A stretch of DNA of 64,000 nucleotides from assembly GCF_000226095.1 (NCBI RefSeq), contig NC_016475.1, forward strand, positions 3,906,001-3,970,000, in the 5' to 3' direction. Numbering within the stretch: the first letter of the stretch is position 1; every line of letters starts with the position of its first letter. Below are positions 22,304 through 32,700 of the stretch, piece after piece. The notes below the pieces were generated by a model, which was not told the DNA's origin, did no database searches, and was given only the letters and a program-made list of their open reading frames with translations. The position numbers and the translations under genes are program-made. The DNA comes from Thermothelomyces thermophilus ATCC 42464. Lineage: Eukaryota; Ascomycota; Sordariomycetes; Sordariales; Chaetomiaceae.

Positions 22304-24713
22304 ATGCGCGGAGTGCCGTGCTGGAAAACGCGGATGGGACCATGGCTGCGGCGTGTGCGTCTGGCGCCGCTTCTCGGCCGGGAATTTGGTCTACTTCTGC
22401 GAGAAGGAGAACGAGGAAGACGAGCCTGGCATGGAGGTAGCACGCCGAGCTTTGTGCGATGTGTTGCCTGCGACACGCGGTCCCGCTTCAATGTTGCGCC
22501 CCCCTCCCGACATTTCCTCAAGCGCACCGTCCCGCAGCGAACTTTAACGAGGGCGACAGTCCCCGGACCGTCACCATTGCAACGTCGACTTGCCAGCCAT
22601 TCCCATTCTCCGGTGAAGGACGGACCCGAGCAGCGCCGCGCCGCCGAACTCGAGAAGCGCATTGCCGCCATTCCCATTGAACGTTACCGAAACTTCTGCA
22701 TCGTCGCCCACATCGACCACGGCAAGAGCACGCTGTCGGACCGCCTCCTCGAACACACGGGCACCATCTCGCCTAGCGATGCCAACAAGCAGATCCTCGT
22801 TCGTACTTCCTCCCGCACCTCTGGCTCTTCGTTTCCGTGGGATGCCACGCTAACAGGCCGCCTGCTCGCTTCACCACGGAGAACAGGACAAGCTCGACGT
22901 CGAGCGCGAGCGCGGCATCACGGTGAAGGCGCAGACCTGTACCATGATTTACCGCTCCCCCGACGACGGCCTCGACTACCTCCTCCACCTGGTCGATACG
23001 CCCGGTCATGTCGACTTCCGCGCCGAGGTGACGCGCTCCTACGCCTCGTGCGGCGGCGCCCTGCTGCTGGTGGACGCGTCGCAGGGCGTCCAGGCCCAGA
23101 CGGTCGCCAATTTCTACCTCGCCTTCGCCCAGGGCCTCGCCCTCGTCCCCGTCGTCAACAAGATCGACCTGCCCACGGCCGACGTCCAGCGCGCCCTCGA
23201 GCAGCTCGAGAGCGTCTTCGAGCTGGACACGTCCATCGCCGTCCGCGTGAGCGCCAAGACGGGCCAGGGCGTCGGCGAGATCCTGCCCGCCGTGATCCAG
23301 CACGTGCCCGCCCCCGTCGGCGACACGGCCAAGCCGTTGAGGATGCTGCTGGTGGATTCGTGGTACGACACCTTCAAGGGCGTCGTCTTGCTGGTCAGGC
23401 TGTTTGACGGCACGGTGAGGGCGGGAGACAAGCTCGTCAGCTTCGCCACGGGGAATCAGTACGTCGTCGGCGAGGTCGGCATCCAGTACCCGAATCCGGT
23501 GCCCCAAAAGGTCCTGCGGGCCGGTCAGGTGGGGTACGTCTTCTTCAATCCCGGCATGAAGAGGATCCAGGACGCCAAGATTGGCGACACCTTTACGACG
23601 GTCGGTTGCGAGAACGCGGTCGAGCCGTACCCCGGCTTTGAGGAGCCGAAACCCATGGTCTTCGTGGCCGCGTTCCCGACGGATCAGGGGGACTACCAGA
23701 AGCTGGCGGATAGCATCGGACAGCTGGTGCTCAACGACCGCAGCGTCACGCTGCAGAAGGACTTTTCGGAGGCGCTGGGCGCCGGCTGGCGGTTGGGATT
23801 CCTCGGCAGTCTGCATTGTTCCGTCTTCCAGGACCGGCTGCGCCAGGAGCACGGCGCGGACATCATCATCACGGAGCCGGCCGTCCCGGTCAAGATCGTC
23901 TGGAGTACCGGCGGCCCGGAGACCATCATTACGAACCCGGCCGAGTTTCCGGAGAACGAGGACGTCCGGATGCGCAAGGCCACCACCTACGAGCCCTACG
24001 TGCTCGCCACCATCACGCTTCCCGACGAGTACGTCGGCCGCGTCATCGAGATCTGCGAGAACGCGCGCGGGATTCAAAAGAGCCTCGAGTTCTTCAACGC
24101 CACGCAGGTCATTCTCAAGTACGAGGTGCCCATGGCCAGCCTGGTCGACGACTTGTTTGGCAAGCTCAAGGGCGCCACCAAGGGGTACGCCACCCTAGAC
24201 TACGAGGATGCCGGCTGGCGCGAGAGCCAGCTGGTCAAGATGAACCTGCTCGTCAACAAGAAGCCCGTCGACGCCATTGCGCGCGTTGTACATGTCAGCC
24301 AGGTAGAGCGGCTGGGAAGGCAATGGGTGACCAAGTTCAAAGAGCATGTCGAGAGGCAGATGTTTGGTACGTTCTATTCCCCCCCCCCCCTCAACCCCCT
24401 CCTCCTTCACCCTCATCTGCCTCCCCCTTTCTGTCCGCTGGTAGAGAAGGGCATATGTCAACGTTGTTTTATGGTAATGCGGTCCCACTAACTGCTCGCA
24501 GAAATCGTCATCCAGGCCGCCGCTGGCAAGCGCATTGTCGCGCGCGAGACCATCAAGCCCTTCCGCAAGGATGTCCTGGCCAAGCTGCACGCGAGCGACA
24601 TCACTCGCCGCAAGAAGCTGCTTGAAAAACAAAAAGCTGGACGCAAGCGCCTGAGAGCCGTCGGCAACGTCGTCATTGACCAATCGGCGTTCCAGAAGTT
24701 CCTCGCCAAGTGA
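22304..24713 (+). CDS. GUF1: Translation factor GUF1, mitochondrial (LepA/EF4 family GTPase)
   Basis: Three exons: 22304-22798, 22887-24366 and 24502-24713, about 728 residues. GUF1 is the mitochondrial counterpart of bacterial LepA/EF4, a ribosome-dependent GTPase that supports faithful mitochondrial protein synthesis. Seen directly: G1 AHIDHGKST, the [17 protein letters not shown] switch segment, G3 DTPGHVDF, G4 NKID, then the LepA-type domains II-V ([36 protein letters not shown]) and the basic C-terminal LepA domain ending FLAK. The first about 100 residues are Arg-rich and almost free of acidic residues at the start, as in a mitochondrial presequence. The first intron has a non-consensus GTTCGT donor but is required to restore the conserved switch region. 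ATG codons at 22304 and 22334 are both possible starts. Confidence 0.97.
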
Positions 24714-25590
24714 GTCAGGGAGCATGCTCCCTGCTTTCGCTGTATAATTCATTATCGGCTTTGTGTAGCATACCCTGTACTCCATCGGCCCAATGCATAC
24801 CCCGGCGTTGTTTTCCTTGGTTAGCGGTGGGAAGATGGCCTGATGGGCGATTCCAGTGTGATCCATCGTTCGATTGTGCTGTGGACTGGGACGCTGAGAG
24901 TGGGCCCCTTTTTCTTACTGTGGACACAGGGTTTCGCTCGAAAGACATGAATGATGTTTCGGTTGCGGATGCAATCCTCCTGCAACAATGATTTCTGTCC
25001 CGCCTTGAGAAACACCTATGGAACCAACATAAATCGTCGACAAGGATAGGTAATTTGCGACTGTCCTTTGCAGCGTACAACACAATGGCGGCGGGACATT
25101 GCAAGCAGGCCAATACGAGCCGAACAAGCCTCACAACAATATCTGGTTATGAGGAAGTATAGCCATTGGCCTTCGGCATATCGCGTTTCTGGCCCGTGGC
25201 ACACAAACGCGGCGTTTGGGGAATCAAGCCGTTTCACGTTTGCCTCGACCGGGTCCAGCTCCCCGGTTGCCTCTCCTCCCCTTCCCGCTCAGGTCATGCT
25301 GATCGTCAGACAGATCACTCCAACCCGTCCATTCCGTCCTAGATGTCAATGTGCCCTGGCTTCTGCACGCAGGGAAGAGATCGGAGGAGTCCAAAGCTTG
25401 GCTAGCTAACTAGTTTTACGATCCGACCTAGAATTCCGGCCACCAGAACTGTGATGATTTGGCCCGGTCGACAGCCAACTCTGAGGACCGTCATTATTGA
25501 GATTCATGCGGCTCTTATTACGTCGAATATGAAGGCAACTTCGAGCGCACATTCGGGACATGAGAACTCGCCTGGCTTCGACCCTTATTC

Positions 25591-25632
25591 TTCCACCAAT
25601 GGCTGGCTCCGTTCCACCAATGGCTGGCTCCG
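25591..25632. repeat. Two-copy 21-bp tandem repeat
   Basis: The unit TTCCACCAATGGCTGGCTCCG occurs twice without interruption (25591-25611 and 25612-25632). It lies about 640 bp upstream of the xylanase start and has no coding context. Confidence 0.95.
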
Positions 25633-25787
25633 GGCTCGTTAATTACGCAAAAACAACCATTGGGGCGCATGGTCGAGGTGTGAGGCGCTTGTGGGGAAGA
25701 GGGCATTCGGCCAGCGCTGGAGTGAAGATATTACGGAGATTTGGTAAAAGGGGCATGATCATCCTTTAACCGTCCCGGCGTCGACGC

Positions 25788-25793
25788 GGCTAA
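25788..25793 (+). promoter_or_regulatory. Candidate XlnR/XYR1-type GGCTAA site
   Basis: GGCTAA matches the known core site of the xylanolytic activators XlnR/XYR1 and lies about 480 bp upstream of the GH10 start. A single hexamer occurs often by chance, so this is only a candidate. Confidence 0.3.
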
Positions 25794-26096
25794 AGATCAG
25801 CAAATGCGCGCCAACCTGACGTTGCACCGCGCCGTGGCGCCCCGCCACAGCTGCCGAGGGCTTAATTACCGGATTTGGCTTCAATTCGAGATTCCGCCGC
25901 CGTGGAGGGGACTGCCGTGTGCCGAAGGGGAAAACGAAGGGACGGAGTTCACCAGGTACGAAACAAACAAACCGGCGGGGGCATGGCAAGGGGGCCCCGT
26001 CACGGAAGCCTTTGGAAAAGTCACTCCGCGGATGAACAAGGATGGATGATATCCGTGGGAGGAAGTCGAGTCGAAGCCCTGCTGGTTCACCTCGAG

Positions 26097-26097
<1 letters not shown>

Positions 26098-26130
<33 letters not shown>
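26098..26130. repeat. (TA)n microsatellite in the xylanase promoter
   Basis: About 16 TA dinucleotides, 140-170 bp upstream of the xylanase ATG. Confidence 0.95.
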
Positions 26131-26134
<4 letters not shown>

Positions 26135-26141
26135 GTACGCG

Positions 26142-26152
26142 GATATATAAAT
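26142..26152 (+). promoter_or_regulatory. TATA-like element of the xylanase gene
   Basis: GATATATAAAT lies about 120 bp upstream of the ATG at 26271. It is separate from the (TA)n tract and placed plausibly for a core promoter. Confidence 0.5.
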
Positions 26153-26270
26153 GCCTCCTATCACCCACATTCCTTCCCCCTACACCCGCTGATCAGTTGG
26201 TTTCCGTTCAGCACGCAAAGCCGAAGAGTTTAATCCAACGCAGTGTCCGTAGGTCCTTTCCTCAACAGAC

Positions 26271-27431
26271 ATGAAGGCCAATCTCCTGGTCCTCGCGCCG
26301 CTGGCCGTCTCGGCAGCGCCCGCGCTCGAGCACCGCCAGGCAACTGAGAGCATCGACGCGCTCATTAAGGCCAAGGGCAAGCTCTACTTTGGCACCTGTA
26401 CCGACCAGGGCCGGCTGACGTCGGGCAAGAACGCGGACATCATCAGGGCCAACTTCGGCCAGGTGACGCCCGAGAACAGCATGAAGTGGCAGAGCATCGA
26501 GCCATCGCGGGGTCAGTTCACCTGGGGCCAGGCTGACTACCTCGTCGACTGGGCCACTCAGAACAACAAGACCATCCGCGGCCACACGCTCGTCTGGCAC
26601 TCGCAGCTCGCCGGCTACGTTCAGCAGATCGGCGACCGGAACACCTTGACCCAGACCATCCAGGACCACATTGCCGCCGTCATGGGCCGCTACAAGGGCA
26701 AGATCTACGCCTGGGTACGCTCTTCCCTTTTCCTCGCCTCCCTTCCCCTCTTCCCCCTTTCCCCCCCCCTCTGGAATGATGGAACCTCCGGATTTCTGAC
26801 ATTATTTGAAACGTTAGGATGTCATCAACGAGATGTTCAACGAGGATGGCTCGCTTCGCAGCAGCGTCTTCTCCAACGTCCTCGGAGAGGACTTTGTTGG
26901 GATCGCCTTCAAGGCGGCGCGCGAGGCCGACCCCGACACCAAGTTGTACATCAACGACTACAACCTCGACAGCCCCAACTACGCCAAGCTGACCAACGGC
27001 ATGGTCGCTCACGTCAAGAAGTGGCTCGCGGCCGGCATCCCCATCGACGGCATCGGCACCCAGGGTCACCTGCAGTCTGGCCAGGGTTCCGGTCTTGCGC
27101 AGGCCATCAAGGCTCTCGCCCAGGCTGGCGTCGAGGAGGTTGCCGTCACCGAGCTCGATATCCAGAACCAGAACACCAACGACTACACTGCCGTTGTCCA
27201 GGGCTGCTTGGACGAGCCCAAGTGCGTCGGTATCACCGTCTGGGGTGTCCGCGATCCCGTAAGTTCTTCCTTTTCATTTCTTCGCGAGCAAGCTGAAGAA
27301 GGGTGTGAGCGAGCGGACTAATCTTGCACCGATAGGACTCGTGGCGTCCCCAGGGCAACCCCTTGCTCTTCGACAGCAACTTCAACCCCAAGGCGAACTA
27401 CAATGCCATCGTCCAGCTCCTCAAGCAGTAG
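26271..27431 (+). CDS. Secreted endo-1,4-beta-xylanase, GH10
   Basis: Three exons: 26271-26714, 26818-27258 and 27336-27431; both introns are in phase 0 (103 and 77 nt). The product has 326 residues, the size of a single-domain GH10 enzyme. Residues 1-16 or so form a signal peptide ([17 protein letters not shown]), with a possible dibasic-like HR processing site a few residues later. GH10 marks: [25 protein letters not shown], the acid/base Glu in [12 protein letters not shown] (split by intron 1 after Trp), [18 protein letters not shown], the nucleophile Glu in [12 protein letters not shown], and [14 protein letters not shown]. It hydrolyses the xylan backbone outside the cell. There is no carbohydrate-binding module at either end. 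Its 3' end faces the GT32 gene. Confidence 0.97.
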
Positions 27432-27844
27432 TCGCCACGTCCGTAGGCGCCGGAAAGATCGAACGGGAAAAAAAAAGGCTGTGGGTCCAAGTTCGGGCCA
27501 AGATCATTACCTACGTGTAATTATATATTGTAGGTATTTTAAAGCCGAGTTTCTACTACCCTTTTGGCCGTCTATGATAATGTTTCTATCTGCGTCGGTC
27601 CGTGGCATCGTGCATTAAAAATTGTATCCGAAACCCGCTCTCGCAACCAAGAGCCGGGACGTAAATTTGTTGCCGGCCAGCGACAAACAAACCGCTTGTC
27701 AGACCGGAGCTGACCCAATTGTGCCTTGCTCGTTGGTCCCAATAGGAAAAGGAAAAAAAAGTGTACCGAGCTGAGTGCGCTGCGCAAGTCAATGATCCCT
27801 CGCTCCTTTGTTGGAAACCGCTGTTAAACCCAAAGACAGCTCCG
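27432..27844. other. Convergent 3' spacer between the xylanase and GT32 genes
   Basis: A 413-bp spacer, AT-rich in its first half, that should hold both polyadenylation regions. No gene is seen. Confidence 0.6.
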
Positions 27845-29137
27845 TCACTGCGTCTCCTCTTTCGGGATTATGCCCGCCTCGAGGGCATGCCAAATGGCCG
27901 GGTACACGGCGCGGGCGTAGTTGCTCTGCCTGGCCAGCACGTACTTGAGCGTGATCTTGCCGTCCCACCCGCGCACCTGGTCGGCGTAGTCGTCAAACGC
28001 GTGCAGCACGTAGGTGGACGAAAAGTCCATCTCCCACCCTTCCGGGCCGGCCCCGTCGCTCCGCTCCTCGCGCTTGGCCAGCCACGCGAGCGCGTCCGCG
28101 CACGTGTTCCCCAGCCCTTCCTTGCCAGGAAGCCGTACCCCCGCCGAGCCGTCGTCGTCGCCGCCGTCGCCGGCAGCCGACAAGGACCGTTGCCCCGCGG
28201 ACCACCCGTGGGGCCGGAACAGCCGCTCCTGGTCCTCGAGCTCCCACGAGGTGGGCGCGAAGGCGCGCGGGTGCACGATCAGCACCTCGCCCGGGATGGC
28301 GTGCAGCCGGTAGGCGAGGTCGGTGAGGATGTCGACGCTGACGGCCCAGACGCCGTTGTAGAAGGCGTCCATGGCGCGGAAGAAGACCTCGGCCAGGGTC
28401 GAGTGCGGGCGGGCCAGCCAGACGCCCGTGTTGACGAAGCCGGCGTGCTTGGTGCGCAGGGCGACCGCGCCGCCGACGACGTTGGCGAAGCCGGCGCGGC
28501 GCAGGGGCGCGACGTCGCGGAGCGGGACGGCGTCGACGTCGAGGTAGATGCCGCCGTGCCGGCGGAGGGCGTCGGCGCGCAAAAAGTCCGACTTGGCGCC
28601 GAACGTGTCGATCTCGACGCCCCCGGACGTCGAGCGCGGGTTCTCGACAAAATTGGGCGTCACCCCGGGTATGTTGAGCACCCGCCTCGTCCACGGGTCG
28701 CCCGAAGTCTTGGCGCGCTCCCACAGGTCGGGCGCGGCGTCGGTGTGGAAGTAGATGCGGTCGGGGCGGAAGTAGAGGTGCGCGGAGTAGACGCTCACAA
28801 AGACTTTGAAGTCGAACGAGAGGACAGAGGGATCGGCGAGCAGCCAGACGTAGTGCACGAGGTTCGGTATCGGAATCGGAGCCGCAGCGGCGTCGGCGGC
28901 GGCGTCGGCGGCGTCATCATGGGCGTCCGACTTGGGCGGCGGAATGCCGTCGCAGGCTCCGGTGAGCGGTGCGACGGGGAAGGTCTGCAGCGTAGGGAGT
29001 CGTGGTCGCCACGGAACAATGGAAGAAATGTCAAAGTAGGTATTGAGCACGACGGCGGTCGTTATGGCCAGGACGACGGCAATCGCGTATCGGCGCCATC
29101 CGCTACAGTGGAGCGTGGCGCCTGGCGAGCGCATCAT
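27845..29137 (-). CDS. GT32-type glycosyltransferase (DXD sugar-binding motif), type II membrane
   Basis: A single-exon frame of 430 residues. A signal anchor lies near the start (YAIAVVLAITTAVVLNTYF, residues about 17-35), giving a Golgi type II topology. The catalytic region begins with IPNLVHYVWLLADPSV and holds the donor-binding block RRHGGIYLDVDAVPL near residue 200, with the DXD motif (DVD) that coordinates Mn2+ and the nucleotide sugar. It is followed by VNTGVWLARP and a C-terminal TYVLHAFDDYADQVRGW segment. Family members include yeast Och1- and Sur1/Csh1-type mannosyltransferases; donor and acceptor here are not determined. The gene is divergent from the NLR-like gene and shares a 600-bp intergenic region with it. 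Two consecutive ATGs (29137 and 29134) are equivalent starts. Confidence 0.9.
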   Translation of the reverse strand: MMRSPGATLHCSGWRRYAIAVVLAITTAVVLNTYFDISSIVPWRPRLPTLQTFPVAPLTGACDGIPPPKSDAHDDAADAAADAAAAPIPIPNLVHYVWLLADPSVLSFDFKVFVSVYSAHLYFRPDRIYFHTDAAPDLWERAKTSGDPWTRRVLNIPGVTPNFVENPRSTSGGVEIDTFGAKSDFLRADALRRHGGIYLDVDAVPLRDVAPLRRAGFANVVGGAVALRTKHAGFVNTGVWLARPHSTLAEVFFRAMDAFYNGVWAVSVDILTDLAYRLHAIPGEVLIVHPRAFAPTSWELEDQERLFRPHGWSAGQRSLSAAGDGGDDDGSAGVRLPGKEGLGNTCADALAWLAKREERSDGAGPEGWEMDFSSTYVLHAFDDYADQVRGWDGKITLKYVLARQSNYARAVYPAIWHALEAGIIPKEETQ

Positions 29138-29738
29138 GGTGCAATTGCGGGTGATTCAGGTATGTAGTGTAGAGAGGAGTGCTGGACCCTCTTCTCTGGA
29201 TGTGGTGTAGTGCAGAATTGGGGGACTTGGCATCGTCCCAAAATTTCCCAAGCTATCGGATTTCCATGCCAGGCGCGCTCGGCGCGCTGCCCGCGGGGCA
29301 TGCGGCAGCCTAGTTTCCCTACACAGTACGGAGTACGGACTAGTTACAGGCAGCCAATTTCAGGGTGCCTGTGGCCAATGGCGCGCCTCTGCAGTTCCGG
29401 AGCTAGTTGAACTACCGCCTGCATGGTGTCAGGCCCGCGTCTTGGCGCCGGCGCGATCCGCTTCAGTTTGACCAAATCTGCACCTTCTCCTCGTACAAAC
29501 CCCTCCGCATTGGGCTCCGCACGCATTGCGCCGCCAATGTCCTTGGCTCCGGAGAAGATCTCACGTCAGCGCTGAATATTGTCGAGCCATCGTGAATGAA
29601 GTATTAAAAGACTGCCGCGGGAAGAGCATCGCGTCACGATGGACTCGCGGGCATCTCACGTCGGCGCGAGGCACTTAAGCCCTCGGTCGAGGCACGGCTC
29701 CGATTTTATCACGAGCTGACCATCACAGAAATTTCACC
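29138..29738. promoter_or_regulatory. Shared divergent promoter region (GT32 / NLR-like gene)
   Basis: A 601-bp region between two divergent starts. It contains a palindromic GTACGGAGTAC-type sequence near 29325 but no gene. The NLR-like start has a favourable CACCATGG context. Confidence 0.5.
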
Positions 29739-32700
29739 ATGGATAAACCAAAGCAGAAGGAAAAGGAAAAGGAGAAGGAAAAGGAAACCCGGAGTCTGTA
29801 CGAGGAGGCCCTCGAGCGCTTCCGCAAGGATGCTTCCGAACGGCACTCGAGCGCCAAGGATGCGGAGCTGCTGAACGAGTTCCTGCGCGAGAGAGCCACG
29901 CCAGAGGAGACAAAGCTGGCCGCCGAGCTGCTGCAAGGCGATGCGGGGAAGAAGTATGGAGGCCGCAAAGTGGGCGACGTCGAGATCCCTGCCTCGTGGA
30001 TCGCCAACATCATGGAGAATATCGAGCACTTCGTCGCCGCCGGCGACTTTGTCACAAAAAACGCTCCCGAGAGCGTCGGCATGGCCTGGTACGCCATCAA
30101 GCTCACCCTGACTGCCATCCACACCAACTACGACCTCTACACCTTCTTCGGCTCCGGTCTGAGCGACATCAGCGAGATCATGGTCATCGTGCGTCACTAC
30201 GACCGCCTGTACGATGAGAGGTCCAAGCCGTACTGGAAGCCAAATCCGTCGGTCGAGCAGCTTTTTCAGAACGTCATTGGTGCCTATTCCGCCGTGCTGG
30301 AATTTTCCTATGCCGTCAAGCGCCATCTGACGGCAGGCGCCCTCGGTCGCATCAAACACGGCTTCAAGGATTTCTTTGGTCTCTCCAAAGCGAAGTTTGA
30401 GGACAGGCTGAACGCCGTGGCCACCTTCAAACAGAAGATCCTGGAGGGGAGCCAGGGCATCTTCCAAGACAAGACCCTATCCCAGCTCGAGAGCGTCTCC
30501 TCTGTTCTGGCCGGCATTGAGGGAACCGTCCGGCACATCTGGGACTTTCAAGACACCCAAAGAAAGTTGCACGAGGAGGCCATGGCGAAATTCGATGTTC
30601 TGCTCAAAGGACTAGATGATATCAAAGCATCTACAAAACGCAAGTCTCGGTGGGACTACGCTCTGCAGGACTTCCAGACATACCAGGAAGCCCTCAGCCC
30701 GATGCAGGGTTCTTTCAAGATCCTCGAAGACACCATCGACGCCACCTTCCCCGGGACCTGCCAGTGGGTGTTTGAACTCGATACCTACAACCGGTGGACT
30801 GAGGCAGAAGGTAGCGCGCTGTTATGTCTGGCCGGTCCCGAGGGATCTGGCAAATCGTTTGTCGTGGCCACCATTGCGGACCGCATCACAGCCGCGGCCG
30901 GCCCCGATGAGGCTCTGCTGTACGTTTCATGCAGCGGCTCAACCAGCAGCGCCGAGCTGAGAAACAATCAGGTGTACACTGCAGACAGCGTCTGCCGAAC
31001 TCTACTATCGCAGCTCTATGACTTGGCCGTCCAGGGCGAAGACAGGGTTGAGCTGCTCGAGAACTGCAATGCCATTTTCTGGAAGGCAAAGGCCAAGAGT
31101 AACGTTATGTCGGCTCTGATGCGATCCGGATCCGATAGCCTGCCAGAGTTTGCCGATGGTTTTGCCCGAATTGCCGCCCTGATCAAGAAGAAGGTAGTCC
31201 TCGTCCTCGATGGCGTGGATACCAACTGCCTCGACAACAAGAATCAAGAAGACCTTGCACGAAAAATCGACAGCGTCATGAGCGCCATGTCTGAAAAGGC
31301 TGGCATTGGCATCCGCATCCTCATCGGGTGTGCTTCTTCGTCGAAGCTCTTCCACGAACTTAATCCTGATTCTGACGAATTGATCGGCGTCAATTTCTAT
31401 AACCGGGGCGACATCGAGATGATCCTGACCGACGCGCTCAAGGACGTGCCAGGGCTCTCCGCCGCCGAACAGGAGACAGCCAAGGAGGCCATCATGAAAA
31501 AGGCCGGCTCCCGATTCCTCTACGTCAGGGAGACCGCCATCCCGTTCATGCGCGAACCGTTTCAACGGCCGCTTTCCAAACGGCTGGAGGCTCTCCCGGA
31601 TGGCACAAGTGACGTGTACGGCGAAGCATTGAGCAAAATGAGTTCGAACTACCTGGACCTCCTTCGCACCGCACTCACCTGGACCGTTTTCTCTTCTCCC
31701 GAGTTCCCGGGATGGCTGCAGGCGAAAGAGGTTATGGATTTCTTCCAGGGCACCTACGACGATCCGGAGGCGAGAGACGCCGCGGACGACGGAGATGACG
31801 AAGAAGGGTTCCCGGAGATAACACCACTCGAACTCGACCAGCTTCGCACCGCTGCCAATCCATTCCTGAACGTGTGGCAGGATTCCGATGGAGAGTATTG
31901 GCTCTTCGAGACCGACGAGGCAGCTGTTCATGAATATTTCGTCAGATCCGGTGACGATATTCCAGCAGAGGAGGAAAGTCACGAACACCTCTGTGCGCGA
32001 TGTGGTTCCACCGCCTCCACGTCCAGGCGGTTGTACATTGATCCCAAGCAAAGTCATCTCCAGATGGCCCTCACTTGCCTGCGCCACTTGAACAACACCC
32101 TGTTTCAACGAAGGGCCGGCCTAATCAGCGCCGCCGATGAAGACACAGACGATGAAGACGGCGGCGATGAAGACGGGGGCGACGAAGGCGCGGGCGAAGA
32201 TGAGGCGGGCGATGAGGACGCGGGCGGTGAAGACTCTGCCCATGAGGATAGTGGGGAGAGCGCCGCGCCGGAGAGTGACGACGAGGACGCATCGACCACG
32301 GATTCCGAGTCCGAGGCTGAGAGGGAGCACGACGAAGAGGACAACACAAAGCGCAGGCCTACGGTGGAAGAGACGATGCAAATGGTTGAAGACGGCTACA
32401 CCACCGAAGACTCCCTCGACGATGAGGATATCGTCGAAAAAACCTTCCTCGATCGCGGGCCAGACGAGGCCGAAACATCCCCGGAAGCAGACAATGATGA
32501 TGGTCCCGATCGCATCCGGTACGAACTCCAGTACTGGCACTGGCATCTGTCACAGGCTGAGTCATTGTGGCCTGCCGAAGAACGGGAGGCCAACGCCGAC
32601 TGGGCAGCCCTGATGGCTGAACTGGACAAGTTTGCTTTTGAGACTCCCGAGGTCTTTGCTGCTTGGCAGAGCGAGTATCCAGAGGAAGAAGACGAGTACA

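Larger units (their letters stand above)
24714..26270. other. Intergenic region, GUF1 3' side and xylanase promoter
   Basis: No gene is supported. It holds a two-copy 21-bp tandem repeat (25591-25632), a candidate GGCTAA site (25788), a (TA)n tract (26098-26130) and a TATA-like element upstream of the xylanase start. Confidence 0.6.
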
